DNA of 58,617 nucleotides from Clostridiales bacterium (GTDB lineage Bacteria > Bacillota > Clostridia > Christensenellales > Aristaeellaceae): positions 5,050-63,666 of the forward strand of contig SVGM01000017.1 of assembly GCA_015056365.1 (NCBI GenBank), read 5' to 3'. The position numbers were made by a program, and so were the translations under genes. Shown here in pieces: positions 16,599 through 23,452 of this stretch (within the stretch, counting starts at the first letter, position 1; each line of letters opens with the position of its first letter). The notes under the pieces were generated by a model. The model made no database searches and had not been told where the DNA came from. It saw only the letters and a program-made list of their open reading frames with translations.

Positions 16599-16680
16599 AT
16601 ACTATCATTGTCAACAGGGGAACACCCCAGAGGCCAAGGAGGACGGGAGTAATCTCATACCAAAAAAGGAGGAAAAAACC

Positions 16681-16836
16681 ATGCTTGAAGTTGTTTTTGT
16701 CAATGAGGCCAACAGGCTGATCCATCAGATTGCGGAGCGCGACAGGGAAGCTGTACTGGGGATTCTGGTAGCGTATGTGAAGGAAGCCGAAAGGGATGCC
16801 AAAAAGGAAGCCGAAAAGGAATCAGCAGCCAAATAA
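16681..16836 (+). CDS. Small acidic/basic helical protein of the island
   Basis: 51 residues, MLEVVFVNEANRLIHQIAER at the start, then an alternating Lys/Glu/Ala tail (VKEAERDAKKEAEKESAAK) that should be helical. ATG 16681 has a strong AAGGAGG 9 bases upstream and the gene ends 4 bases before a terminator, so it looks real despite its size. It is divergent from the RHH regulator and probably controlled by it. Function unknown. Confidence 0.6.
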   Translation: MLEVVFVNEANRLIHQIAERDREAVLGILVAYVKEAERDAKKEAEKESAAK

Positions 16837-16840
16837 TCAT

Positions 16841-16870
16841 AGCCGGGGAGGTACGTTCCCCGGCTTTTTT
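16841..16870 (+). terminator. Intrinsic terminator after the 51-residue gene
   Basis: AGCCGGGGA pairs with TTCCCCGGCT, followed by TTTTTTT. A textbook terminator on the plus strand. Confidence 0.88.
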
Positions 16871-16890
16871 TGCATCCTTGATGCACTCGT

Positions 16891-17157
16891 TTATTCTGGG
16901 ATTTCGTCTGAATCAAAAGCGAAGTCGTATTGTTCCAGCGTTTCGATAAGCTGGCGCATTTCTTTGCTGCGCTTTTTTTCCTGCATCTTTTGGAGGATGG
17001 CGGTCAGGCTTTCAATGCCCTGATACACAGCATCGAGCTTGCCCAGATCGTAAGAGATACCGCATGCCTCACCCTGCCGGAAAACGCAATTTTCACGGCA
17101 TTTCCCGTTACAGATCGGGCAGAAGTCTTTCAGGACGATCTCAGCATATTTTCCCAC
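16891..17157 (-). CDS. Small cysteine-rich island protein
   Basis: 88 residues from a GTG start at 17157 with GGAGGG upstream. The N-terminal half has five or six cysteines (FCPICNGKCRENCVFRQGEACGI), a likely zinc site. The rest is a helix rich in Lys and Glu (LQKMQEKKRSKEMRQLIETLEQYDF). It is the last gene of the leftward island operon. A related cysteine pattern appears in the 77-residue gene at 18626. Function unknown. Confidence 0.65.
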   Translation of the reverse strand: MGKYAEIVLKDFCPICNGKCRENCVFRQGEACGISYDLGKLDAVYQGIESLTAILQKMQEKKRSKEMRQLIETLEQYDFAFDSDEIPE

Positions 17158-17175
17158 TTGAGACCCTCCTTCAGA

Positions 17176-17655
17176 TCAGCCGAAAGCGCTCTCCCGGTCA
17201 TCATCGCAATCATCTTCCTGAGCAGGTGAAGCGAACAGATCTGCAACACGGTTTAGAGCAGACACAAGCCCGTCACCATCTTTTGTCGTGACCTTGCTTC
17301 CGGAAACAATGATTTTATGAATCATGCAGAGTGCTTCCACCAGCATTTTTATATCTCTGGGCTTGATCTGCCGCGGTTCAAGTTCGATGTGTTCCAGCTG
17401 CCGACTTACCAGAATCATAATCTTGTCGCATGCAGCAACAATCATGGTTTTACTCTCGATTTCAGCCGGGGACGCTGGGAGCTGCTGCATCGGCTGTCTG
17501 GCTGACAGGGTTCGGAAGTTCATTCTCAAATCCTGCCAGCCGTCCTTTTGCGCTCGATGCATGATTGTATTTTTACTTACGCCGTATTTGGCGGCCAGAT
17601 CGCGATAGCTTGCCCCCTGCAAATAATCGCTTCTGACGCTCATCCAATCAAGCAT
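17176..17655 (-). CDS. HTH protein resembling a phage small terminase subunit N-terminus
   Basis: 159 residues. Residues 8-43 (SDYLQGASYRDLAAKYGVSKNTIMHRAQKDGW) form a helix-turn-helix of the kind found at the N-terminus of PBSX-type small terminases. The remaining 110 residues are mostly helical without a clear motif. No large terminase is present in the island. In phage satellites a TerS redirects a helper phage's packaging machine to satellite DNA; that role here is a hypothesis. A plain DNA-binding regulator is the alternative. Confidence 0.6.
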   Translation of the reverse strand: MLDWMSVRSDYLQGASYRDLAAKYGVSKNTIMHRAQKDGWQDLRMNFRTLSARQPMQQLPASPAEIESKTMIVAACDKIMILVSRQLEHIELEPRQIKPRDIKMLVEALCMIHKIIVSGSKVTTKDGDGLVSALNRVADLFASPAQEDDCDDDRESAFG

Positions 17656-17688
17656 GGCTATTGTTCACCGCCTCAATGGTACAGATTA

Positions 17689-18255
17689 TCAATAATCGGC
17701 GGGGTAGCCATCGCGCAAGAACAGTTCGATGGCCTTCTTCACCTGTCCTCTACAGAAAGGATCCATGGAAGTGGTGATACGACCAAAACCAGAAAGTTCT
17801 TTGTAGCCTTTGGTTTTAGGGCTATTGTACGCTTCGCCTCTGGCCTTTTTCAAGAGGTCATTACAGGAGCAAATGTTGGAATACTTCTCCTTCACCTGAC
17901 CAATGATGGCGTTCCATTCGTCCACCATCTGCAACAGGTGTTCCATCAGGGGGAAACACTCGGTAAGGTAGGCTTCCTTCAGTTCATCAATGATCTGGTT
18001 CGACTGCTCAGGGGTCAATACAGGCTCATTCAGATGGGCGTTTTGCGCTTCGATGGCGCGGAAATAATCGCCTTGGGATGCAGCTGATTCGTACCCTTTT
18101 TGATCGTGATTCTGAAGAGCGAATCGAATAGCGTTCCCAGATTCCCGCAATCCCTTTTCGATCTCTTCCCGGACAGATCTGTATTCTTTTTCGTTCTCCA
18201 TTCGCTTGTCAGCTGCTTCCTTGCAAACAGACATAAGTTGTTCAATCGTTCTCAT
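17689..18255 (-). CDS. Predicted coiled-coil island protein
   Basis: 188 residues; ATG 18255 with AGGAGG 8 bases upstream. The sequence is charged and helical (KEAADKRMENEKEYRSVREEIEKGLRES; NQIIDELKEAYLTECFPLMEHLLQMVDEWNAIIGQVKEKY), consistent with coiled coils. The C-terminus has FGRITTSMDPFCRGQVKKAIELFLRDGYPADY. No known family recognised. It is in the middle of the leftward operon between two small proteins and the TerS-like gene. Confidence 0.6.
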   Translation of the reverse strand: MRTIEQLMSVCKEAADKRMENEKEYRSVREEIEKGLRESGNAIRFALQNHDQKGYESAASQGDYFRAIEAQNAHLNEPVLTPEQSNQIIDELKEAYLTECFPLMEHLLQMVDEWNAIIGQVKEKYSNICSCNDLLKKARGEAYNSPKTKGYKELSGFGRITTSMDPFCRGQVKKAIELFLRDGYPADY

Positions 18256-18274
18256 ATACGAAACCTCCTGTTAA

Positions 18275-18553
18275 TCACTTGGCAGCAACGCCATATTTTC
18301 GTTCGTGGTACTCTCTTGCCAGCCGTCTGGCATGGGACTCGCCAGAAAAGGGGTCAATGGACATGCTGCCCTGACAGGGATCAGCAGAGCCGGGTAACGG
18401 ATCAGATGCAGCAGCATCCGTCAAATAGGTTCCTTTGATTGTTGGGTCATTCATTACGGTATCAAGAATACCGCTGACAGATCCATAGGGCAGATCCTTG
18501 AAAATAGTGCCTACTACGGCACAAATCAAAGTTTCATTTTCTTTTGCGCTCAT
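18275..18553 (-). CDS. Hypothetical island protein
   Basis: 92 residues. The ATG at 18553 overlaps the stop of the upstream 47-residue gene (ATGA). The N-terminal 40 residues look helical (ENETLICAVVGTIFKDLPYGSVSGILDTVMND), a Ser/Pro/Asp-rich middle follows, then a basic tail ESHARRLAREYHERKYGVAAK. Not recognised. Coupled translation with its upstream neighbour supports its reality. Confidence 0.55.
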   Translation of the reverse strand: MSAKENETLICAVVGTIFKDLPYGSVSGILDTVMNDPTIKGTYLTDAAASDPLPGSADPCQGSMSIDPFSGESHARRLAREYHERKYGVAAK

Positions 18554-18693
18554 TGCTTTTCTAACTTCCTTTCCTCATAAAATCGGACTTTCTTTTCCCA
18601 GTATCGCTTTTTGTAGATGGCTACTTTATGCGGGTTTTTCCGCTGCCACTCTCTGTGGTAAGCTCTCCGGGCTTCCTTGGCTGCTTCGGTCAT
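18550..18693 (-). CDS. Small basic island protein (47 residues)
   Basis: MTEAAKEARRAYHREWQRKN followed by a Lys/Arg/Tyr-rich helix ending EERKLEKQ. Highly basic, a type common in phage replication regions and likely to bind nucleic acid. AGGAGG lies 14 bases upstream of ATG 18693 (somewhat long). The start lies inside the end of the 77-residue gene, and its stop overlaps the next ATG. Confidence 0.55.
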   Translation of the reverse strand: MTEAAKEARRAYHREWQRKNPHKVAIYKKRYWEKKVRFYEERKLEKQ

Positions 18694-18859
18694 GTTCCGG
18701 GGTTTCCTCCTTTCCTCGTTCGATTGCTCCAGCTACTCTTGATACAGCTGAAACCAGATCATAAATGGATGCAGAAATGGAGGAAATCTCACAGATGCCG
18801 TCATACCAAGCGCAATTCTCACCGATGCAGGGTGCTTGCTTGAGTGGGCATATTCTCAC
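18626..18859 (-). CDS. Small Cys-rich island protein (CPLKQAPCIGENC type)
   Basis: 77 residues from GTG 18859, with AAGGAG about 10 bases upstream and beginning just after the DnaB-like gene ends. Four or five cysteines sit in the first 25 residues (ICPLKQAPCIGENCAWYDGIC), a probable metal site common in small Clostridia phage proteins. A helix follows (SISASIYDLVSAVSRVAGAIERG). Its last 68 bases overlap the 47-residue gene in another frame. Function unknown. Confidence 0.5.
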   Translation of the reverse strand: MRICPLKQAPCIGENCAWYDGICEISSISASIYDLVSAVSRVAGAIERGKEETPEHDRSSQGSPESLPQRVAAEKPA

Positions 18860-18865
18860 CCTATA

Positions 18866-20218
18866 TCAACTCCTTTCTGTAGGTGTGTTGGTTGATTGTG
18901 TAGATGGGGTTAAGCAATGATACCGCATCTTTCCCGGCTCAAATCTCATATGAATGTGACCGATTGCACCATCTCGGTTTTTGGCTACATTAGCCACTAT
19001 CAGCTGCTCGCCCCTTCCCTCCCGCTTGAATCGGCGGAGGGTCTCTTCGTGGAACTTGCAGTACTCGTCTTCCTCCCGCTCAATTCGGTGTAGAAAAATC
19101 ACTTTGTCGGCATCCTGTTCCATGCTGCCGGATCCTCGAAGCTCACTCAGGGTTGGCATACGATTGGATGTACCCTCTTGCCTTTTCACCTGAGCAAGCG
19201 CCAGAACCGGTATATCCAGATCAACGGCAAGGCGTTTGAGCTTCGATGATATGCGGGATAGACGGATGGTCTCATTTTCGGCCTTTTCCCGTGTGTTTGC
19301 AATCTGCATGTAGTCAAAGACCAACAAATCAAGACCTTTTTCGTCCTTCTCCCTCGCGCAGATAGAATATATGTCCTCTACATACGTTTCATCAAAGGTA
19401 AAGCTGATACCGAGCTTTGAAGCCTCGTTACAAGCTTCGCCAATAGCAACGTATTGACGATCAGACAGAGTGGGGGAAACTTGTGCCATACTGTTGATCC
19501 CGGAGATTTCGGATATAATGCGCTTCATAAACTGAAATTCGTTCATTTCCAAGCTACAGAACATGACTCGCTTTCCGTTTCTGGCAACCCTCAGAGCAAC
19601 CCCAAGGCTAAAGGCTGATTTACCGACAGAAGGACGAGCGCCGATGATATCTAATTCGCCCGGGGAAAGGCCCCAGATGATATCGTCCAACCCTGCAAGG
19701 CCAGTTTTGATTGGTACAATATCACCCTTTACAAGTGCGTCAATCCTATCAAAATAGCGCCCGATTGCATCCGGCATGCGAATGACCTTGCCCGTGATGC
19801 TGCTCAGATCCCGCATGCCTTGACGGCATTTGTCCATGATTTCCTGCATGCTCCGTCCTTCTTTTAGACCGGCAGAGCAGGAATCGAATAGACCGCACAA
19901 CCTCCGCTTGTTGCCCAGCTCGTGCAGGTGCTCCGCATACTGCTTGGCGTTCCACGGGTTACCCTCCTTGGCGAGGGCAGCGCAGATGTCAACTAAATAT
20001 TTAGCATCTACGCCCCCAGAGGTGCTGGCAATGGTTGTTGGGTCGATTGGCGATTTTTCATTGATACAGCGCCGTATCTCCCTAAAGATCGTCTTGTGGT
20101 CGGGGACAACAAAATCATCCTCAACCAGCCCGGTTAGTAGGTTGGATGGGCTGCCACCTGAGATGACAGCCCCCAACAGCATTTTTTCTTCCTGAACCGA
20201 TGAGATGGACTGATTCAT
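18866..20218 (-). CDS. DnaB-like replicative helicase of the island
   Basis: 450 residues, the usual DnaB length. An N-terminal helical domain (about 1-110) is followed by a RecA-fold helicase domain: Walker A GARPSVGKS at residues 193-201, Walker B LLVFDYMQI, the arginine-rich LSELRGSGSMEQDAD motif and a VAKNRDG motif near the end. Unwinds DNA at the replication fork as a hexamer. Together with the DnaD-like proteins upstream it suggests the excised island replicates autonomously. It starts 9 bases after the DnaD-like C-terminal gene. Confidence 0.92.
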   Translation of the reverse strand: MNQSISSVQEEKMLLGAVISGGSPSNLLTGLVEDDFVVPDHKTIFREIRRCINEKSPIDPTTIASTSGGVDAKYLVDICAALAKEGNPWNAKQYAEHLHELGNKRRLCGLFDSCSAGLKEGRSMQEIMDKCRQGMRDLSSITGKVIRMPDAIGRYFDRIDALVKGDIVPIKTGLAGLDDIIWGLSPGELDIIGARPSVGKSAFSLGVALRVARNGKRVMFCSLEMNEFQFMKRIISEISGINSMAQVSPTLSDRQYVAIGEACNEASKLGISFTFDETYVEDIYSICAREKDEKGLDLLVFDYMQIANTREKAENETIRLSRISSKLKRLAVDLDIPVLALAQVKRQEGTSNRMPTLSELRGSGSMEQDADKVIFLHRIEREEDEYCKFHEETLRRFKREGRGEQLIVANVAKNRDGAIGHIHMRFEPGKMRYHCLTPSTQSTNTPTERS

Positions 20219-20226
20219 GATTCCTC

Positions 20227-20544
20227 CTATGATCTCCGGATATCGATGTCATCGTCACGGGTACCATATGCCTTTTGCGGATCGAAGGGCGTAGGGGCTT
20301 CCGCTGGTGGCTCCTGCCCAGAGCCTTTCAGAATCGCCTTTACATAGGCAACGCTTACCCCACCTTGGGTATCGTATTCGACGGCTGTTTTGATGGCCTC
20401 AATCAGGGCGGCTTCGCCGTATTCCTCCGCCAGAGACTGGAACGATGCAAGAATGGATTTGGCTGGCTGCTCCCATGCCCGGTTGGCTCCCTGAATGGCT
20501 TCAAGAAGGGTGGGGCTGATGGTGCCTACAACATCATCTTTCAT
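20227..20544 (-). CDS. DnaD-like C-terminal domain protein (helicase loader part)
   Basis: 105 residues from ATG 20544, which lies two bases after the stop of the upstream gene. LAEEYGEAALIEAIKTAVEYDTQGGVSVAYVKAILKG resembles the DnaD/DnaB2 C-terminal domain that helps load the replicative helicase. The same frame stays open about 90 bases upstream, reading INQPATTNKNVIM, like a normal linker of full-length replisome organisers. So this is either a separately translated half or the result of a frameshift that split one gene. No clear ribosome binding site of its own. Confidence 0.65.
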   Translation of the reverse strand: MKDDVVGTISPTLLEAIQGANRAWEQPAKSILASFQSLAEEYGEAALIEAIKTAVEYDTQGGVSVAYVKAILKGSGQEPPAEAPTPFDPQKAYGTRDDDIDIRRS

Positions 20545-20546
20545 TA

Positions 20547-20963
20547 TTACATTCTTATTAGTGGTTGCTGGCTGGTTGATTTGGTGGTTGTATCGGTGGT
20601 TGATTTTCCGGCAGTCCCCTGATACAACTCCCAATTTATAACGGTTACAATAGTCCCTTTGTTGGTTGCTTTGGTGGTTATCTGCTGACCGTCAACCAAA
20701 CGGCGTATACACGTTCTGTATTTTTGATCTGTCATACCGATTTTTTTATATTTCTCAACGATTTGGTTACGACCAATAAGCAGTTGACCAGCAGCCAGAG
20801 GAACACCATCATGATAGCCTGGTTCATATCGCGCATGATTGAGAATGTGGAACCATAGATAGAATGTTTGAATATCGAGATACCATCGCCATTCTTCAAT
20901 TTTTCGATATGACTTGAACCATCCTCTGTTCAATACATTACACCACCGTCCCGGTGCGTTCAT
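20547..20963 (-). CDS. Replisome organiser N-terminal winged-helix protein (DnaD type)
   Basis: 138 residues. RGWFKSYRKIEEWRWYLDIQTFYLWFHILNHARYEPGYHDGVPLAAGQLLIGRNQIVEKYKKIGMTDQKYRTCIRRLVDGQQI is the N-terminal DNA-binding module of phage DnaD-type replication initiators. It ends in a Thr/Ser-rich linker (KSTTDTTTKSTSQQPLIRM) and stops just before the DnaD-like C-terminal gene. The first codons overlap the excisionase-like gene by 26 bases; a TTG near 20933 is an alternative start. Likely binds the island origin. Confidence 0.7.
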   Translation of the reverse strand: MNAPGRWCNVLNRGWFKSYRKIEEWRWYLDIQTFYLWFHILNHARYEPGYHDGVPLAAGQLLIGRNQIVEKYKKIGMTDQKYRTCIRRLVDGQQITTKATNKGTIVTVINWELYQGTAGKSTTDTTTKSTSQQPLIRM

Positions 20964-21123
20964 TTAGCCAGTTTCTCAACCCCTCAACGTTGATGAGGAT
21001 TTTCTTTCCAACCCTAATGCAGGGAAACCCATCGCTGTGAATGAGTTCATACATAGTTGTTAAGGAGAGTCCCAGCATACTTGCTGCTTCCTTCGGAGTA
21101 ATGGTAATTCGGTTGCCGTACAT
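20938..21123 (-). CDS. Excisionase-family HTH protein
   Basis: 61 residues from ATG 21123, which has AGGAGCG upstream. ITPKEAASMLGLSLTTMYELIHSDGFPCIRVGKKILINVEGLRNWLNERTG is the compact winged HTH of the excisionase/MerR-like family (HTH_17). It probably aids excision by the integrase and may also regulate the leftward operon, of which it is the first gene. Its promoter lies in the divergent switch region at 21169-21197. Confidence 0.8.
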   Translation of the reverse strand: MYGNRITITPKEAASMLGLSLTTMYELIHSDGFPCIRVGKKILINVEGLRNWLNERTGTVV

Positions 21124-21150
21124 GTTATCACGCTCCTGTTTATACGATTT

Positions 21151-21255
21151 GTGGAGTTCCACGTTGCTATTATACACCTCGTGGAGAAACAATGCAACAC
21201 AAATTGTATAGAAAGGCGAAAAAAACTTGCGTTTCGTGGGGCTGTGTGATACTAT
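21151..21255. promoter_or_regulatory. Divergent switch region: xis/replication promoter, repressor promoter, GTGGA-type operators
   Basis: Minus promoter: TTGCAT (21197-21192), 17 bases, TATAAT (21174-21169). Plus promoter: TTGCGT (21227-21232), 17 bases, TG-A-TACTAT (21250-21255). Operator candidates: palindrome GTGGAGTTCCAC (21151-21162), half-sites CGTGGAG (21180-21186, inside the leftward promoter) and CGTGGGG (21235-21241, inside the rightward promoter). The layout is a lysogeny-type switch. Confidence 0.65.
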
Positions 21256-21277
21256 AAATGAGTGGGAGGGGTTGAAA

Positions 21278-21937
21278 ATGAATGTGTTTTCGCAAAGACT
21301 TCGTGAGTTGAGAGGGAGTAAAACTCAAGCGGAAGTCGCTCAGGAGATCGGGCTGACTTCCTCTGCCTATTCAATGTATGAAGGTGGAAGGAGGGAACCC
21401 AACTTTGATACTCTTGTTTTGATTGCAGATCATTACGAGGTATCTACCGACTATCTGCTGGGCAGGACAGAATGCAAAAGCCCGGATATTGATACTCAGA
21501 CCATTTGTGAAAAAACAGGCCTGACGGAGATGTCGGTAAAGATACTTGTGGCACATAGAGGAAACAAAGCACTTCCGCATGATGAAACTTGTGTTTTTCC
21601 ATTATGGATGAACCATTCTGCGCTGCTTTACATAAATTGCCTGATATGTGATGAGGAATTCCCCTATTTAGGAAGTGAGTGTTGCCATGCCGGCTTCTGG
21701 AAAAAGCAAACAAGTCTTAGAGATGAATGTGGTTACACCGGTAAGTTACTTGCAGCATATATAGATCGTCCAGAATATGCATATTGGATGACTGGTCCTG
21801 GAGACCAGCTGGCAATAAGCCGATATAAATATGAGAATATTATGCGCCGTGTTTCAGATAACATCATGAATGCTTTTGAAATATCTAATGTTGTAGACGA
21901 ATTGAAGAAAGCAGAGGAAGAAAATGGCGAAACATAA
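21278..21937 (+). CDS. XRE-family repressor (CI/Stl-like)
   Basis: 219 residues from ATG 21278 with GGGAGGGG upstream. Residues 1-65 are an HTH_3 domain (QRLRELRGSKTQAEVAQEIGLTSSAYSMYEGGRREPNFDTLVLIADHYEVSTDYLLGRT). The C-terminal 150 residues are unfamiliar and contain several Cys/His residues (CLICDEEFPYLGSECCHAGFW); no LexA-type serine/lysine protease motif is visible. In satellites such a repressor holds the island silent until bound by a helper-phage protein. It overlaps the integrase start by 14 bases, so both are co-expressed. Confidence 0.8.
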   Translation: MNVFSQRLRELRGSKTQAEVAQEIGLTSSAYSMYEGGRREPNFDTLVLIADHYEVSTDYLLGRTECKSPDIDTQTICEKTGLTEMSVKILVAHRGNKALPHDETCVFPLWMNHSALLYINCLICDEEFPYLGSECCHAGFWKKQTSLRDECGYTGKLLAAYIDRPEYAYWMTGPGDQLAISRYKYENIMRRVSDNIMNAFEISNVVDELKKAEEENGET

Positions 21938-23102
21938 AGCAGCCAATGGGCAAGGCATGATCCGCCAGCGCAAAGACAGCAGCTGGGAAGGGCGTATATC
22001 CATCGGCAGGGATCCCGGCACCGGGAAGCTGCTGCAAAAGTCCTTCTACGGCAAAACACAGGCGGAGGTTCGGAAGAAGATCACCGCATACACGGCGGAG
22101 GTTGACCAAGGCGTTTTTACTGAGCCGTCCCGGCTCACTGTTGCCCAATGGATGGACATATGGCACGGGGAATACCTTGGCAGCGTGAAAGCCTCTACCA
22201 AGAGCCAATACAGAACCTACATAGACCAACACATAAAGCCCGGTATCGGTGCTGTGAAGCTGTCCCAGCTTACCGCCCCAATGATCCAAAGCCTATACAA
22301 CCAGAAGCAACGGCAGCGGGCAGCGGGTGGGGGAGGCCTGAGCAATAAGAGTATCAAGAACCTGCATGGCATCCTCCACAAAGCCCTGCAACAGGCCGTG
22401 AAGATCGACTATATCAAGGTCAACCCCTGCGCTGCCTGTGAGCTGCCAAGGGCAGAGAAACACGAAATAAAGCCCCTTACGGATACGGAAGTGAGAGCCT
22501 TTCTCCAAGCTGTGCAGGGTCACAAGTATCAAAACCTGTTCACGGTTATTCTGTTTTCGGGTATGCGTCTGGGTGAGGCTCTGGGGCTGCGCTGGAGCTG
22601 CGTTGACTTCGACAATGGAACCATCCGCATTGATCGCCAGTTACAAAAAGAAAGGCTCCCCGGCGGGGGCGGCCAATACCGGCTGGCAGAGACAAAAACG
22701 GGCGTTGTCAGGACAGTAACGCTTGCCCCCGGTATCATGGACATACTGAGAGAGCAGCGCAGGACACAGGCACAGCAACGGCTGTTTTTCGGCTCAGAAT
22801 GGGCAAATTCGCTTGATCTGGTATTCACCCATGAGGACGGAAAGCACCTTACTGTTGATTCGGTTTACGGCAGCTTTAAGCGCATTGCGAGGGCATCCGG
22901 CATACCCTCCGCCCGTGTTCACGATCTCCGGCACACCTATGCGACCATCTCCCTCCAGAATGGTGATGATCTGAAAGTGGTTTCGGAGGCTTTGGGACAT
23001 TCCAACATATCCACCACCGCCAATATCTATATCCATGTTACGGAGAAGATGCGCAGGGACAGCGCAAGCAGGATGCAAGAGTATATGGATTCGGTCAAGT
23101 GA
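21924..23102 (+). CDS. int: Tyrosine site-specific integrase
   Basis: 392 residues. An N-terminal AP2-like arm-binding domain (MIRQRKDSSWEGRISIGRDPGTGK), a SAM-like core-binding domain (about 65-170), and a catalytic domain with R215 (SGMRLGEALGLRW), H333 and R336 (HDLRHTYA), H359 (LGHSNISTT) and nucleophile Y369. All catalytic residues are present. It lies 112 bases from the tRNA-Ser 3' end, which it evidently uses as attachment site. TTGTGGT repeats at both island ends are candidate arm sites. It is coupled to the repressor gene by a 14-base overlap. Confidence 0.95.
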   Translation: MAKHKAANGQGMIRQRKDSSWEGRISIGRDPGTGKLLQKSFYGKTQAEVRKKITAYTAEVDQGVFTEPSRLTVAQWMDIWHGEYLGSVKASTKSQYRTYIDQHIKPGIGAVKLSQLTAPMIQSLYNQKQRQRAAGGGGLSNKSIKNLHGILHKALQQAVKIDYIKVNPCAACELPRAEKHEIKPLTDTEVRAFLQAVQGHKYQNLFTVILFSGMRLGEALGLRWSCVDFDNGTIRIDRQLQKERLPGGGGQYRLAETKTGVVRTVTLAPGIMDILREQRRTQAQQRLFFGSEWANSLDLVFTHEDGKHLTVDSVYGSFKRIARASGIPSARVHDLRHTYATISLQNGDDLKVVSEALGHSNISTTANIYIHVTEKMRRDSASRMQEYMDSVK

Positions 23103-23126
23103 CCCGGCAGAAATGCCGGGTTTTTT
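23103..23126 (+). terminator. Intrinsic terminator of the repressor-integrase operon
   Basis: CCCGGCA, loop GAAA, TGCCGGG, then TTTTTT, starting directly after the integrase stop. Confidence 0.92.
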
Positions 23127-23131
23127 GCTGG

Positions 23132-23150
23132 TTGTGGTAAATATTGTGGT
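23132..23150. repeat. Right-end integrase arm-site candidates
   Basis: TTGTGGTA at 23132 and TTGTGGT at 23144, 12 bases apart, matching the motif and spacing found at 15105-15135 on the other side of the island. Confidence 0.6.
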
Positions 23151-23172
23151 AAAGGGCGTTTTTGGGCATGAG

Positions 23173-23207
23173 AAAAAGCCTTGGAAAGTGTTATTTCACA
23201 AGGCTTT
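23173..23207 (-). terminator. Terminator of tRNA-Ser
   Basis: Minus strand: AAAGCCTTG pairs with CAAGGCTTT and is followed by TTTTC, a few bases after the tRNA end. This terminator is supplied by the island. Confidence 0.6.
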
Positions 23208-23213
23208 GAGGTG

Positions 23214-23302
23214 TGGCGGAGACGGTGGGATTCGAACCCACGTGCCGTTGCCGGCAAACTGATTTCGAGTCAGCCCCGTTATGACCACTTCGATACGTCT
23301 CC
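23214..23302 (-). tRNA. tRNA-Ser (anticodon CGA), integration target
   Basis: 89 bases including an encoded CCA. Acceptor GGAGACG pairs with CGTCTCC, discriminator G, long variable arm typical of serine tRNA (TTTGCCGGCAACGGCAC), T-loop GTTCGAAT. The anticodon loop is CTCGAAA, giving CGA, which reads UCG. The 3' part is duplicated at 14962-14986 (exact) and 13972-14029 (two changes), marking insertions. Confidence 0.95.
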
Positions 23303-23372
23303 AAAAGATGCTCCCGTCGCTGCATTCACCAGTTTTTCCACCGTCGCCCGTTGCCTGCAGCAGACATTCGTT

Positions 23373-23401
23373 AGTATATCATGCATTCGCGCCCTTGACA
23401 A
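23373..23401 (-). promoter_or_regulatory. Promoter of tRNA-Ser
   Basis: TTGTCA (23401-23396), 17-base spacer, TATACT (23378-23373), about 65 bases upstream of the tRNA. Confidence 0.7.
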
Positions 23402-23452
23402 GGGCAGGAAGCCGTCTGTTTTTACAAGTTGCTTAAAGCGCCGCAGTATCTA

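Larger units (their letters stand above)
14962..23236. mobile_element. Integrated island at tRNA-Ser(CGA), phage-satellite-like
   Basis: Bounded by a 25-base exact direct repeat of the tRNA-Ser 3' end (14962-14986 and 23212-23236), about 8.25 kb. Contents from the tRNA end: tyrosine integrase and XRE repressor (plus strand), then divergently an excisionase-like HTH protein, DnaD-like and DnaB-like replication proteins, several small proteins, a TerS-like HTH protein, an RHH regulator and a toxin-antitoxin pair. No capsid, portal, tail, large terminase, lysis, relaxase or coupling gene is present. The int-repressor/xis-replication-terS order is that of phage-inducible chromosomal islands; classification is inference. 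Confidence 0.85.
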
